The notes: generated by a model from the letters alone, not told the origin. DNA of 64,000 nucleotides from Volvox africanus (GCA_030268105.1 BSDZ01000103.1:1926501-1990500); one strand, 5' to 3'. Counted from the stretch's first letter, positions 12,401-22,978 are shown. Numbers and translations: made by a program.

Positions 12401-13536
12401 GTGGTGACACAACAGCTCACCCGCGGCCTTAAAAGCAGTCCGTGGGCACCCTTCCGTAACAAACGGACGGCCTCCTTACGCCCGACTAGCTCTGGTTCGA
12501 TTCGCGCAGCCATTGCGGTCACAGCGAAATTAACCATAGGCACCGCCTCAGCTTCGCCCTCCTTTGGTGTGACATGTTTGAACGACAGGAAAGGTACCTT
12601 AATCGACAGAGTACCCTTGCACATATGCAGGGTTGCGGTCTCCATGTCGATGCGCGCGCGGTACTGTCGTAATGTCGACGACCCCATTATGTACGGTGCA
12701 GTCTCTGCTAAGCCCTGCAGCACGTACGGCCGGGTCACAACACGCAAAGGGCCTATCGATAGGCTAAGGGTAATCCTGCCCACGATGGGATGCTTACCCC
12801 CGTCAGCAAGGGTAACCTGTGGACAATCAGACGACTCTGGGGATAACCCCAGCGCGTTCACCTCTGCGACAGAGATGAAGTCGTCGCTGGCACCGGTGTC
12901 AACAAGTGCCTTCAGAGTACGGCCATTCAAACCGATCTGAACCACAGGGACACGGTTATCTACGAGCGACTGCCCAGCAGACAACGTCAGTGCACTTAAG
13001 GCGGGTCCGTAACCAACGGCACCCCCATCAGGAGCTTCGTACCAAACGTCAACCGAGTAGGATAGGCATGGCCACGGAGCCAGCGTACCCTCCCAATCCA
13101 CACCATTAAACAAAACGGTGCCCGGCTCGAACCGGTGGACATGCCGCATACCCCTTAACGATGCCTCTGCCTTGCGCCGACAGAAAGCAGGGAGTAATAC
13201 ACATGCGGCGGTGCCTGGATATTGACGCCTACATCTCCTGTATATGGCCAACTGTTCCGACATCTCACGCAGAGACGAGGGGATGAACAAAACCACGTGG
13301 TTAGACAGATCGATAGACGACAGGGGACGGCGAGGTGTAAACAAATTACACAACGGGTCGAAGCAGAGAAGTCCCGTGCGTCCGTCAAGCGTGATGCGTC
13401 GCGCAATGACTCGCTCGATGTGTCCAAGTACACAAGGCAACAATGCCTTAACGGCTGGCCGTAAGGATGACCACCGACCACGCGTTAGTTCAGAAATCCC
13501 GGGTGGTGCCCCCTCCACAGGAACCCGGGCAAGCCC
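9475..13536 (-). CDS. pol: B1 Pol polyprotein (expressed by UAG readthrough from Gag)
   Basis: Uninterrupted from the codon after UAG to TGA; residue numbers are counted from the GAG codon at 13515. Order: Dam-methylase-like domain (~25-160, NPPY replaced by IPSS), aspartic protease (D207-T-G-A), RT (~430-590, YLDD at 569-572), RNase H (D723, E760, D786, D827 likely catalytic), integrase with H915-H922-C952-C955 zinc site and D985-D1046-E1082 core (35 residues between the last two), and a chromodomain (~1284-1345, [12 protein letters not shown]). The chromodomain is expected to tether the integrase to modified chromatin. No start codon is needed if made as Gag-Pol. All catalytic motifs look intact. 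Confidence 0.93.
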   Translation of the reverse strand, partial: GLARVPVEGAPPGISELTRGRWSSLRPAVKALLPCVLGHIERVIARRITLDGRTGLLCFDPLCNLFTPRRPLSSIDLSNHVVLFIPSSLREMSEQLAIYRRCRRQYPGTAACVLLPAFCRRKAEASLRGMRHVHRFEPGTVLFNGVDWEGTLAPWPCLSYSVDVWYEAPDGGAVGYGPALSALTLSAGQSLVDNRVPVVQIGLNGRTLKALVDTGASDDFISVAEVNALGLSPESSDCPQVTLADGGKHPIVGRITLSLSIGPLRVVTRPYVLQGLAETAPYIMGSSTLRQYRARIDMETATLHMCKGTLSIKVPFLSFKHVTPKEGEAEAVPMVNFAVTAMAARIEPELVGRKEAVRLLRKGAHGLLLRPRVSCCVTTAQISADPEVEALLSQYENVFKDIPGLPPMRPVDHTIPLMPGAQPTARPMYRLSPLELDEVKRQVTDLLAKGMIRPSTSPYSAPILFVGKKDGTLRMCIDYRGLNANTVKNRYPLPRVDDLLDKLKGSAYFSSIDLQQGYNQIRIAASDIPKTAFRTPFGHFEYTVLSFGLTNAPATFQAVMDRMFRPFIDRFVVCYLDDILVYSKTREEHLEHLRLVLDVMRREQLFAKRAKCFWAQPQVEYLGHIVSATGVKMDPRKVAVVRDWPAPQNLTELRKFLGLTNYFRKFIEKYSIIAAPLTNLTRKGVFVSLESWTSQCQRAFEELKRIVAEDVTLAFPDYSLPFRVEVVSDASIFGSGAVLLQEGRPIAFTSKKFSGAEIRYTTGEQELLAVLHALKEWRCYLEGRPFTLKTDHKPLTFLQSVPTLNRRQARWMEYLARFNCTWEYISGKLNIADALSRHPSLHAAILAAPVVRPRSEEVPIATDLAERLKVAYNADAWFADPANVENLRKQNGLWLRTEGAATQIVVPNDDALRYDILARFHEDPLAGHPGSKRLIDLVQRSFWWPRLAKDAANFVQTCSLCQRNKALSGKGHGLLQPLPVPDAPWESVSMDFVVALPKTEGGYDAVFVMVDRLTKMVHLAPCTSSCTAEQTARLFFDNVVRLHGIPKNVISDRGGQFTSKFWEALCKLVGMRVNLSTAYHPQTDGQTERTNRTLGDMLRNYAGRTPLVWDTYLTAAEFALNNAVNRSTGKSPFFLNYGFHPALPVWRELEVNVPAAKLFAKSFMSRITDAKSCLDAAQQRTTEYYNKSKQDVTFSEGQLVLLSTKNLRSLADGSRKLLPRWIGPYPVVRMVGNVAVELALPADMTIHPTFHVSLVRPYRGTEPVPEPANAPAAIEPVPETWIAGKQKFYDVERVLDYRARRVGRHRRKRTVHEYLVKWTGYTDEHNSWEPACNFSQGMKPLLEEARKRATQAQ

Positions 13537-13539
13537 CTA
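13498..13539 (-). promoter_or_regulatory. B1 gag UAG stop with downstream readthrough hairpin
   Basis: UAG (13539-13537) is followed by G, then after a 7-nt spacer by CCCGGGU pairing with ACCCGGG (plus-strand 13523-13529 and 13498-13504). Gag and Pol share the frame, so suppression of UAG would give Gag-Pol. The spacing resembles the murine-leukaemia-type readthrough element, which has 8 nt before its pseudoknot. Pairing is preserved in B-old, B2 and C. Confidence 0.6.
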
Positions 13540-14594
13540 TTTCGGCTGAGGTACAAACGGCGGCATTAGAGGGCAATCCTTCGTGGAATGGTTCTCCGCA
13601 CACCGTAGACAAACGTTGGCCAATTTTCGACGCTCGAATTCGGAACGATTGCAATTCCATTTTGGCATATACGTATCATCCGTGCGAGTACGGGGGTCGG
13701 AACGCTGTGCGGCTGCCGACGACGGCGCACCACCACGCTTCCTGTTCCTAGCTGGGTCCGAGCTCGGACCTGCTCCTACTGTACCACGGACACCCGAGCT
13801 AGCGCCCCCGCGCGCCTTGCGTTGCCCGTTGCTGCGTCGCGTCGCGGCAGTAGGCGTGGGGCGGGTCGCGCCGAGGTCCTGGTCGAGAGCCACAGCTTCC
13901 CCAAGCGGATCCTGCACTTGCACGGCATTTGCACGAGGGGCAGACTTGACTTCTTCCTCGCCGGCAAGGAGTCGTATCTCCGCGCCCTTAGCAAAAGCGA
14001 CCAACGCGTCATACGACTTGATCTGCGCTCCAACCAAGTCAGTGGCGCACCATTTAGCCAAAAGTTTCGTTAGGCCTCGCCTAAACCAAAAGACACGCTC
14101 AGATTCGGTGAGGTCAGCAATGGGAGTCACAAGCGCTTCGAAGCGTGACTGGTACGCAGGTACATTTTCATCCCGACGCATGTGGTAGCTACCGGCTGCC
14201 AAAACGTTACGAGCTTCCACATCGCGTGCTTGAACCTCAGTAGCGAATCGTGCGAGCAAAGCGGCGACCAACTCGTCAAAAGTATAGCTGCCCCGGGCGT
14301 TGGTCCAATTGCGATACCAGTCCTTCGCCGCGCCCTCGAGGGTGTTACCAACGAAGAGACACCTGATACCGTCATTATCGCCACCATGAACAGCTTGGAG
14401 GTACTTTTTAGCGTCACGCACGTACGCACGAGTTGCATCGGCTATGCTATGCCCTGGTGTCTTGTCGGTCAGCGAAATATTGAGCCTAGGAACGGGAATC
14501 GACAATCTCATCAACTCAGGGATGTCATCATGCCCTCGAGCTTGAGGTAATGGCAGAACCCTTGGTCCAGCAGTGTTGTCCATATTCGTGTTCA
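13537..14594 (-). CDS. gag: B1 Gag, main exon (capsid and zinc knuckle)
   Basis: Open from the predicted acceptor at 14595/14594 to UAG. Contains a Retrotrans_gag-type capsid region (SIADATRAYVRDAKKYLQA, FTFDELVAALLARF, YQSRFEALVTPIADL) in the 603 bp 14514-13912, then a basic Ser/Gly/Arg-rich linker and a knuckle CLRCAENHSTKDC with CX2CX3HX4C spacing, one residue shorter than the usual CX2CX4HX4C. With exons 15162-15075 and 15003-14851 the spliced product would be 432 aa. An unspliced alternative starts at ATG 14763 (408 aa). Gag would assemble the particle and bind RNA. Confidence 0.85.
13912..14514 (-). other. B1 capsid segment that is missing in B2 (603 bp)
   Basis: B2 joins CCTGAG directly to GATCCG, skipping exactly this 201-codon block. 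In B1 the block starts TTGATG and ends GTGCAG, so the 3' end is AG but the 5' end is TT. Family A copies have GAG|GTGATG (A4) and GAA|GTGAAG (A2) at the same codon, i.e. a GT donor. It is therefore a candidate for an ancestral coding intron, or a deletion at a 2-bp AG microhomology. Confidence 0.55.
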
Positions 14595-14850
14595 CTGCTG
14601 AATGCGGCACAATTAAGTGAGCAGGGGTCTGAAGGAAAAGGGGCTCTTGAGTGGCTCGCGCGCCAACAGTCTCAAGACCTCTATCCGGCGCTCTAGCAGC
14701 TACAACGAAATCGGGTTGGCTAGCTAGGCTAGTGTGCGGCGTATCGTCGTGTTCCGCGGACATGGAGCACGAAACGATACCCTAGTTTTGCGTAATAGAA
14801 GCCGACTTCTATCGCAAAGGCAAGAGTACAAAACAATTCGGTGAGCCTAC
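14595..14850 (-). other. B1 predicted intron 2 (256 bp), partly coding
   Basis: Minus-strand boundaries GTCG|GTAGGC and CAGCAG|TGAAC. Splicing joins exon 2 to exon 3 in frame (phase 1). The same boundaries in A2 delimit the 289 bp that A4 precisely lacks. The intron also contains ATG 14763 and 56 codons in frame with exon 3, conserved in A2 (DDP, AQDPLVFQ-like text), so a retained-intron form would give a different Gag N-terminus. Confidence 0.6.
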
Positions 14851-15003
14851 CGACAGTACTCTTGAGAAGATTCAGTAAACTCAGCAAGTAATTGCCCAGC
14901 TGAGTCCTGATCTCCGTAGTTTGGGCAATGAGAGTCGCCAACTGGTCCGGACGAACGCCGGTCTCAGTCGCCGCGGCAAGCAATGCCGGTGCACTGAGAT
15001 TAC
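14851..15003 (-). CDS. gag: B1 Gag exon 2
   Basis: A 153-nt open block without its own ATG, encoding PDQLATLIAQTTEIRTQLG and YLLSLLNLLKSTVG. It is conserved in B-old, B2 and, more weakly, A2 and A4, and aligns with residues ~45-75 of C Gag, where it is continuous with an exon-1-like start. It is probably helical. B1 and B2 differ by an in-frame 3-bp indel just downstream, inside intron 2. Confidence 0.6.
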
Positions 15004-15074
15004 CTGCGACTCAGAGCGTACACTTACACAACAAGTGCAGCAATCTAAGCAAAAGCAATTAAACAATTACAAAC
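15004..15074 (-). other. B1 predicted intron 1 (71 bp)
   Basis: Minus-strand donor TCCG|GTTTGT and acceptor GTCGCAG|GTAAT, with a T-rich body, typical of a short spliceosomal intron. Removal links exon 1 to exon 2 in frame; retention hits TAA within 6 nt of the donor. Confidence 0.55.
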
Positions 15075-15162
15075 CGGAAGCGGCGGCGTCCAAAACGGCG
15101 CGGCCTAAGTCTTCGGCAAAAGTATCTAGTGGTCCTCGTGGTTCGTCGCTGGAACTCGCCAT
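15075..15162 (-). CDS. gag: B1 Gag exon 1 (or 31-codon leader ORF)
   Basis: First ATG after the PBS, in TTCTATGGCG context. It encodes MASSSDEPRGPLDTFAEDLG then RAVLDAAASG; unspliced it stops at TAA 15069-15067 after 31 codons. The peptide is conserved in B2 and, with LD-x-x-AE-x-L and A-x-LD-x-x-AS retained, in A2 and A4. C Gag starts with a similar METLPEELSAAIFAAA stretch fused to exon-2-like sequence, which supports its being Gag exon 1. Confidence 0.6.
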
Positions 15163-15214
15163 AGAAAGAACCTACTTCCGATTAGACAGAGAGAGACAGT
15201 TAGGCAACGAACCG

Positions 15215-15226
15215 GTCTCGATACCA
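15215..15226 (-). promoter_or_regulatory. B1 primer-binding site
   Basis: TGGTATCGAGAC on the minus strand, 3 nt inside the 5' LTR. The same 12 bases lie at the same place in A2, A4, B2 and C, after which the families diverge, so pairing with the tRNA primer probably covers about 12 nt. The matching tRNA (3' end GTCTCGATACCA) is not in the window. Confidence 0.8.
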
Positions 15227-15229
15227 AAT

Positions 15230-16053
15230 TGTTGTACCTCTCGTTCGCGTTTGCTCATGAGTATCTGCACGTCTGGAGACTATCGACACCGATGCGCGAG
15301 CACTTGCAAGTACAGCAAGGCAAGCGAGAGCAAACAGAGACAGCGGAAGACTTCAAGACGAAGAGAGATATAACTTACGGTCTTACGGATCGGAATGATG
15401 CAATGGATGAAATCGCCGTCAGCGCCGGAAGCAAGCAATCATCACGCGGCGGTGATTAGCGAAGTTCAGGCTTAGCTCGGGCTAAGTAGAGTATCGTATA
15501 GTAATAGTAATGTAGAACACACAAGTGTTCTCCGGTATCGAATGTCTTATCTTGCTTAGCCGTCCTCGCATCTGTTATACTCGCAGCATCGCAATGCCGT
15601 ACGATTCACATTAGGAGGCCGATCCTAGATGTGACAACCCTACTGCGTCTAGGCGATGTCTACGCATAACAACGTATAAGCCTTTCCGGCATTCGCATGA
15701 TGCAAGGGTCCGGATAACGATATCCGGTTGCAGGGCATGCATCGCGACGAGTGCGGCGCTCTCAACGTGTGCTGTAATGAAGTAATATTATATCAGATAA
15801 TATTACTTATTGTTTCGTAGCACGAGAATAATGCGCACTTCCATGCTTCGGGCTTTCATGCATGCTAGGCGGATTTGCCATGATGCGATGTCGCGATGGA
15901 TAATGACAACATGCCAAATGCATATATAAATGTACACAAATACATTTATATCATGCAGATTCATTCATATGCAATGCGTTCATCACAAAAGCACTTCGCC
16001 TCGTAGGATCGCGTCGACCTACACGTCGGCGGGAAATGAACCGTAGCACAACA
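15230..16053 (-). mobile_element. B1 5' LTR (824 bp) with five hairpins
   Basis: Should hold the promoter of B1 (minus strand). Inverted repeats: GAACAC-ACAA-GTGTTC (15515-15530), CACAT...ATGTG (15607-15633), CCGGATA-ACGA-TATCCGG (15710-15727), AGTAATATTAT/ATAATATTACT (15781-15807) and TAAATGTA.../...ACATTTA (15927-15948). The same five, with changed but still paired bases, are in B-old and in the solo LTR at 20922-21756. Confidence 0.92.
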
Positions 16054-16500
16054 GAAGCGGCCAGTGAGGGATCTGCTCGCAAAGGGTATGGTTCGGCCTA
16101 GCACATCGCCATATTCTGCACCGATATTGTTTGTCGGTAAGAAGGATGGGACGTTGCGCATGTGCATTGATTATCGGGGCTTGAATGCGACTAAGATTAA
16201 AAATCGCTACCCTTTGCCACGCGTCGATGACCTGCTCGATAAGTTGAAAGGCTCAGCTTATTTTTCCTCGATTGACCTTCAACAGGGGTATAATCAGATA
16301 CGCATCGCTGCTTCTGATATTCCGAAAACCGCTTTCCGGACCCCCTTTGGTCGCTTCAAGCACACGGTCTTGTCGTTTGGACTTACTAATGCACCTGCCA
16401 CATTTCAAGCAGTGATGGATCGCATGTTCGACCGTATATCGACAGGTTCGTCGTTTGTTATTTGGATGATATTTTAATATATTTTAAGACGCGTGAGGAG
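16054..16500 (+). pseudogene. A1 pol fragment 2 (RT)
   Basis: RT from [20 protein letters not shown] through [17 protein letters not shown] to the DDI of the active site. Frame is lost at MFD|RIS, where one base is missing relative to A3 ([14 protein letters not shown]). Ends in TREE at the AGGAG target duplication of the solo LTR that follows. Confidence 0.85.
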
Positions 16501-17302
16501 TGTTGTACGCCGGTTCAATCACCGTTTGCACCAATGAAGACCACAACGCATCTAAGCATTGTGAAGCATGATACAAGCATATCTACAAGTATATCTAGCT
16601 AATCAGGCATGCTGCATTATCACCTACGACGTCGCACTGTCGGTCAACATGTTTGACTCAATATCGATAATTAATGCGCGATCTATCCATTGGCATAATA
16701 TCTCACGTAATAATACTTTAAATATTATTACCTCATCTGCGTCATAAACCATACGCGTATGCGAGAATGAGACGATCGCGATGGTTGGGTCGGCAACCGA
16801 ATATCGATATTCAGACCTTCGCATATTACATATGTTGCATCCATTAATATCATGGATTACGCGGTATTTAGAATAGTGCTACGAAGGTACTCACACTTGA
16901 GATCGGAATCCAGTGAGACCCGTACTGCACATCGGTATCGCGACGTGATAGGTGTGAGGACGGCCGCCTAGAGACCGAAGTCGGCTTGCGCTACTTTGGA
17001 CCAAGTACCTGTGTACTTAACTCTATCTAATTCGCATACATACGTTATACTCATTTATATTCGGCCTGAGCTATTCTAGCATTCCATCTGCAGCCGAGTG
17101 ATGAACATTGCCCACGGGGTCTGACGGCGATCTACTGATTTGTAAACGAGGATTATTGTAAGTTGAATCTTTCCTTAATCTTGAGTCTTCCGCTGTCACT
17201 TTACTCGCATTGAATTGCCTTGCTGTTCGTAAGCACGGTGCGCACTAGCTAACATTCAGACGTGCAGATTCAATGCATGATTGAAGAAGGAAGGATACAA
17301 CA
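16501..17302 (+). mobile_element. solo family A LTR (802 bp)
   Basis: TGTTGTACGCC... to ...GGATACAACA, flanked by AGGAG at 16496-16500 and 17303-17307. There is no internal sequence, so an element inserted in A1 RT and was reduced to one LTR by LTR-LTR recombination. Contains the 18-bp palindrome CCGAATATCGATATTCGG (16797-16814), GTAATAATA/TATTATTAC (16710-16734) and AAGTAC-CTGT-GTACTT (17004-17019). Confidence 0.93.
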
Positions 17303-19567
17303 AGGAGCACCTGAAGCATCTCGAGCTCGTGCTTGAGGTGATGAAGCGGGAGCAATTGTTTGCTAAACACGCCAAGTGTTTTTGGGCGCAGCCTCAGGTG
17401 GAGTATTTGGGCCACATCGTGTCGGCCACTGGAATAAGGATGGACCCACGGAGGGTAGCTGTGGTTCACGAATGGCCCGCGCCTCAGAACCTCACCGAAC
17501 TATGCCAGTTCTTAGGTTTGACCAACTACTTCCGTAAGTTTATTAATAAATACTCCATTATTGCGGCCCCGCTTACAAATTTGACGAGGAAAGAAGGTTT
17601 CGCTTCTCTCGAGGCCTGGATACCCACGTGCCAGCAGGCATTCGAAGAGCTCAAGCGAATCGTTGCCGACGACGTTACCCTCTCTTTTCCTGATTACTCG
17701 TTGCCCTTTCGTGTAGAAGTAATATCAGATGCTTCCCTGCATGGAAGCGGCGCTGTATTGTTGCAGGAAGGAAGACCAATCACCTTCACGAGTAAAAAGT
17801 TCTCGGGTGCGGAGACCCGATACACGACCGGAGAGCAGGAGCTGTTGGCAGTTCTGCATGCTTTTAAAGAATTGCGCTGTTACCTCGAAGGCCACCCTTT
17901 TACACTGAAGACCGACCACAAACCGCTGACATCCTTACAGAGTGTCCCCACGCTCAACCGACGACAAGCCAGATGGATGGAGTACTTGTCTCGTTTCGAC
18001 TGTACATGGGAGTATATCGCCGGCAGAATTAATATTGCTGACGCCCTCAGTCGACATCCATCGCTACATGCTGCGATTCTGGCAGCACCGGTTACTTGTT
18101 TACGCAGTCAGGAGGTGCCTCAAGATGGCATATGAAGTGGATCCATGGTTTGCTTCACCAAGTAATGTGGAACACTTGCACAAGCGCAACGATTTGTGGC
18201 TGCGGATGGATGGTTCGACCACACAAATCGTCGTGCCGAACGACGACGCTTTGCGCTACGATATTCTTGCACGGTTCCACGAGGACCCGTTGGCAGGACA
18301 TCCTGGAAGTGCGCGTTTAGCAGAGCTTGTACGACGCTCATTCTGGTGGCCAAGCATGGTGAAGGATGCGGAAAACAGTTTATGTCAGCGCAATAAAGCA
18401 CTATCCGGTAAGGGCCAGGGTTTATTACAACCTTTACCTATACCAGATACCCCTTGGGAAAGTGTTTCTAAGGACTTCGTAGTCGTGCTGCCCAAAACTG
18501 AGGGGGGATATGACTCAGTGTTCGTAATGGTCGATCGTTTGACCAAGATGGTTCACTTAGCCCCCTGCACCTCGTCTTGCACCGCTGAGCAAACAGCACG
18601 ATTATTTTTTCGATAACGTGGTCCGATTGCATGGCGTTCCTAAAAATGTGATCTCCGATCGCGGCGGTCAATTCACGTCTAAGTTTTGGGAAGCGCTATG
18701 TCAACTTGTCGGTATGCGCGTTCATTTGAGCACAGCATATCATCCACAATCCGATGGGCAAACCGAACGCACAAATCACACGCTGGGCGATATGTTGAGG
18801 AATTTTGCGGGACGCACACCCTCTGTGTGGGATACATTTCTGACTTCGGCAGAATTCGCGCTTAACAACACTGTTAACCGCTCTACAGGTCAAAGCCCTC
18901 TCTTTCTGAATTATGGATTCCACCCTGCGCTACCCGTGTGGTGAGAGTTGGAGATAAATATCCCGGCGGCTAAAACCTTTGCCAAGTCGTTTCTATCCCG
19001 CATGACAGATGCGAAGGCATATGCTTGGACGCGGCACAGCAACGGACGACGGATTATTATAATAAATCCAAGCGAGATGTAACATTTTCGGTGGGACAAA
19101 TGGTACTATTGAACACTAAGAACTTGCGTTCGCTCGCCGACTGTTCCCGTAAATTGCTGCCTCGCTGGATTGGTCCATATCCCGTTGTTCGCATGGTAGG
19201 AAATGTATCTGTGGAGCTATCCCTACCCTCTGACATGAATATCCATCCCAAGTTTCATATCTCCCTCATCCGCCCTTATCGCGGCATGATGCCCATTACA
19301 AACGACACCGATGTCCCTGCAGTAATGGACCCCGGTCCCGAGACCTGGATCGTAGGCAAGCAAAAAGTGTATGATGTGGAGCGAATACTGGATTATCGAG
19401 TTCGTCGTATAGGTCGACAACGACGAAAGCGGAAGGTGCACTAGTATCTGGTTAAATGGACTGGCTACTCTAGCGAGCACAACTCTTGGGAGCCGACGCG
19501 TAATTTCTCGCCAGAGATGAAGCCCCTATTAGAGGAAGCTCGTCTACGTGCCACACAGACCCAATGA
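17303..19567 (+). pseudogene. A1 pol fragment 3 (RT end, RNase H, integrase, chromodomain)
   Basis: Continues REEHLKHLELVLEVM from fragment 2. RNase H is readable to ~18110, then a deletion near 18118 shifts frame. Integrase has lost five residues (FVQRC) including the first zinc-site Cys near 18375, has a +1 shift in the T run at ~18606, a TGA at the Arg codon of LPVW-RELE (18942-18944) and TAG at 19442-19444 in VH-x-YLVKW before the chromodomain. The last two stops are also in A2. Ends QTQ-TGA at 19567. Confidence 0.88.
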
Positions 19568-19589
19568 TCTCTGCAGTTGATGCTGTTCA

Positions 19590-19622
19590 ATGCAGCGAGG
19601 ACGCTGCATATGGGAGGGGGGA
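19590..19622 (+). promoter_or_regulatory. A1 hairpin and polypurine tract
   Basis: Perfect inverted repeat ATGCAGCG-AGGA-CGCTGCAT (19590-19609) directly followed by GGGAGGGGGGAT (19612-19622), the PPT, 4 nt before the 3' LTR. Confidence 0.75.
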
Positions 19623-19626
19623 TAGT

Positions 19627-20440
19627 TGTTGTACACGGGTTTGATCGCCGTTTACACCGAAGTAGACAGCAATCCATTTGAGCATTACGAAGCATGATAT
19701 AAGCATATTAGCATGATATATTCGAGTATATCTAGCTAATCAGGCATGTCGCATTATCATCTACGACATCGCGCTGTCGGTCAACATGTTTGACTCAATA
19801 TCGATAATTAATGCGCGATCTATCCATTGGCATAATATCTCACGTAATAATACTTTAGATATTATTACCTCATCTACGTAATAAACCATACGCGTATGCG
19901 AGAATGCGATGATCACGATGGTTGGGTCGGCAACCGAATATCGATATTCGGACCTTCGCATACTACATATGTTGCATTCATTAATATCACGGATTACGCG
20001 GTATTTAGAATAGTGCTATGAAGGTACTCACACTTGAGATCGAAATCCAGTGAGACCTGTACTGCACATCGGTATCGCAACGTGATAGGTGCGAGGACGG
20101 CTGCCTAGAGACCAAAGTCCGCTCGACGCTACTTTGGACTAAGTACCCGTGTACTTAACTCTATCTAATTCGCATACATACGTTATACTCATTTATATTT
20201 GGCCTGAGCTATTCTAGCATCTCATCTGCAGCCGAGTGATGAACATTGCCCGTGGGGTCTGACGGCAGACTTCTAATTTGCAATTGAAGAACATTGTAAG
20301 CGGAATCTTTCCTTATTGTTGAGTCTTCCGCTGTCCATTACTCGCATTGGATTGCCTTGCTGTTCGTAAGCTTGGTATGCACTCAGCTAACATCCAGACG
20401 TGCAGATCTAATGCATGATTGAAGAAGGAAGGATACAACA
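19627..20440 (+). mobile_element. A1 3' LTR (814 bp)
   Basis: TGTTGTACACGGG to GGATACAACA. The following GACAT (20441-20445) belongs to A3 integrase and would be half of the target duplication; the other half lies with the missing A1 5' end. A1 is inserted in A3 in opposite orientation. Confidence 0.9.
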
Positions 20441-20921
20441 GACATAAACTGCACCTTTGCACGAAGTTTTCCGCATCCTTCACCACGCGCGGCCACCAAA
20501 ACGAGCGTCGTACTAGCTCTGCCAATCGCGTGCTTCCAGGGTGTCCTGCTAACGGGTTCTCGTGGAACCGAGCAAGAATATCATAGCGCAAAGCGTCGTC
20601 ATTCGGCATGACGATTTGTGTGGAACCATCCATCCGTAGCCATAAATCGTTGCGCTTGTGTAGATGTTCCACATTACTTGGCGAAGCGAACCACGGATCC
20701 ACTTCATACGCCATCTTGAATCGTTGCGCAAGGTCCGCTGCTAACGGCACCTCCTGACTGCGCGAATGGGTAACTGGTGCTGCCAGGATCGCAGCGTGTA
20801 ATGATGGGTGTCGACTGAGGGCGTCAGCAATGTTAATTCTGCCGGCGATATACTCCCATGTACAGTCGAAACGAGACAAGTGCTCCATCCACCTGGCTTG
20901 TCGTCGATTGAGCGTGGGTAC
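20441..20921 (-). pseudogene. A3 pol fragment 1 (RNase H end and integrase zinc domain)
   Basis: Minus strand: EHLSRFDCTWEYIAGRINIA, then [13 protein letters not shown] and the integrase head HENPLAGHPG...FVQRCSLC. Cut left by A1 and right by the solo B LTR. A codon is missing in MDGST-QIV relative to A1. Confidence 0.88.
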
Positions 20922-21756
20922 TGTTGTACCTCTCCTTCAGGTTTGCTCATAGGTATCTGCACGTCTGGGGACTTTCGATACCGATGCAAAAGCACTTGCA
21001 AGTACAGCAAGGCAATCGAGAGCAAACAGAGACAGCGGAAGACTTCAGAGCAAGGAAAGATATAACTTACAATCATATATCAACGAAGCAATGCAGGGAC
21101 GCAATCGCCGTCAGCGCCGGAAGCAAGCGTTCATCACGCGGCGTTAATTAGCGAAGTTCAGGCTTAGCTCAGGCTAAGATAGTAGAGCAACTAGCAATAG
21201 TTGAGTTGAACACACGAGTGTTCCATAGGCATAAGAATGTTTTGTCTGCTCTACTTAGCCATCCTCGCATCTGTTATACTCGCGATATCTCTACACCGTA
21301 CAATCCACACTAGGAGGCCAACCCTAAGTGTGGCAAACCCTACTGCGTATCTGCAATATCCACGTATAACAACCGATAAGCCTTTCCGGCATTCGCATGA
21401 TGCAAGGGTCCGAATAGCAATATTCGGTTGCAAGTCATTCATCGCGACTAGTGCAGTGCTCGCAAAGCATGCCGCAACAATGTAATATTATAGCAAATAA
21501 TATTACTTAACAGTACATGACATGAGCATGCCGCGCACCTGTGCTTCTCTGAGCATTTCATATGTTAGGCGTATCAGCGGTGATGCGATGTGTCACGATG
21601 CATAGCATTAACATGCTAATGATATGCAAATGTATGCAAATACATTCATATGCATGCAAGTTCATTCATGGTCATCATGCATTCATCAAGACAGTACTTC
21701 ACCTTGTAGCGTCGCATTGACCTACGCATCAGCGGGAAATGGACTGTGGCACAACA
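20922..21756 (-). mobile_element. solo family B LTR (835 bp)
   Basis: Flanked by GGTAC at 20917-20921 and 21757-21761. Nearest to the B-old LTR. Hairpin 3 (21410-21427) reads CCGAATA-GCAA-TATTCGG, with both arms changed relative to B1. The strand is given by analogy with B1 (terminus order). Confidence 0.92.
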
Positions 21757-22528
21757 GGTACACTCTGTAAGAATGTCAGCGGTTTGTGATCGGTCTTCAG
21801 TGTAAAAGGGCGGCCTTCGAGGTAACATCGCCATTCCTTTAAAGCATGTAGAACTGCCAACAGCTCCTGCTCTCCAGTCGTGTATCGGGTCTTCGCACCC
21901 GAGAATTTCTTACTCGGTGGATTGGTCGTCCTTCCTGCGACAATACAGCGCCGCTTCCATGCAGGGAAGCATCTGATATTACTTCAACACGAAATGGCAA
22001 CAAGTAATCAGGGAAAGAGAGGGTAACATCGTCAGCAACGATTCGCTTGAGCTCTTCGAATGCCCGCTGGCACGCGGGGTATCCAGGCCTTGAGAGAAGC
22101 AAAACCTCCTTTCCTCGTCAGGTTTGTAAGCGGTGCCGCAATAATGGAGTATTTATTAATAAACTTACGGAAGTAGTTGGTCAAACCTAAGAACTGGTGT
22201 AGTTCGGTGAGGTTCTGAGGCGCGGGCCACTCAAGAACCACAGCTACCTTCCGTGGGTCCATCCTTATTCCAGTGGCCGACACGATGTGGCCCAAATATT
22301 CCACTTGAGGCTGCGCCCAAAAACACTTAGTGCGTTTAGCAAACAATTGCTCCCGCTTCATCACCTCGAGCACGAGCTCAAGATGCTTCAGGTGCTCCTC
22401 GCGCATTTTGGAATATATTAAAATATCGTCCAAATAACAAACGACGAACCTGTCGATATATGGTCTGAACATGCGATCCATCACTGCTTGAAATGTGGCG
22501 GGTGCATTAGTAAGTCCAAACGACAAGA
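21757..22528 (-). pseudogene. A3 pol fragment 2 (RT end and RNase H)
   Basis: From [20 protein letters not shown] and [19 protein letters not shown] to the RNase H region DASLHGSGAVL. A small deletion near 21920 (in SKKFSGA-like text) shifts the frame. Interrupted by element C at 22528/28379. Confidence 0.88.
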
Positions 22529-22951
22529 TGTTGTATATGGTACCCACGAAGGGTGGTATCAAAAGATACCGGTTGTTGTGCCAGAGCCCGATTAAGTAGA
22601 GCCGCCGACTAGGTCGTACTTGAGAGACCATAAGGCCTCGAACCGGGCGTGACCTTCAGAAGTCACCACTACAACCGGAGATTCAGTGAACCAGGAACCA
22701 GATGTTCCACCATTTACCATTCAGGCGGTAAATGGCCCATTCCATACAGGTTATGGAGTAACCGACAGGTTCGGATGTTTCAGGAAGTCGGTTAGTATTG
22801 GTCGTCGACAGCCGAGACCAAATCCACAAATCGAATGCCAGATGGAAACATGAAACAGTTAATATGATAATTAAATATATTATATTATAAAATAATAAAC
22901 AGATAATTATTATATCTTAATGAATTACCGAAATGCATTAAGGATACAACA
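22529..22951 (-). mobile_element. C 3' LTR (423 bp)
   Basis: TGTTGTATATGG to AGGATACAACA on the plus strand. About half the length of A and B LTRs. The AT-rich end (22861-22925) contains ATAATTAAATATATTATATT. Confidence 0.95.
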
Positions 22952-22957
22952 ATTGTT

Positions 22958-22978
22958 CCCCCTCTAGATGCAGCGTCC
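22958..22978 (-). promoter_or_regulatory. C polypurine tract and weak hairpin
   Basis: Minus-strand AGAGGGGG (22958-22965), 6 nt before the LTR. Just upstream ATGCA...TGCAT can pair, a weaker version of the A/B hairpin. Confidence 0.6.

Larger units (their letters stand above)
8592..16053 (-). mobile_element. B1: complete Ty3/gypsy chromodomain retrotransposon
   Basis: 7462 bp between two 824-bp LTRs, flanked by the 5-bp duplication GAAGC. Gag and pol are both open and in one frame, separated by UAG. PBS (15215-15226), PPT (9421-9430), protease, RT, RNase H, integrase and chromodomain are all present. I count about nine differences between the LTRs (~1%), so insertion is fairly recent. It split A1 in the RT domain and is the most complete B copy in the window. 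Confidence 0.93.

Noticed and set aside
15781..15807. TAATATTAC in the B LTR hairpin, the rolling-circle nick motif of geminiviruses
   Set aside because: It arises from an AT-rich palindrome, is not in a loop, and no Rep-like protein is present.
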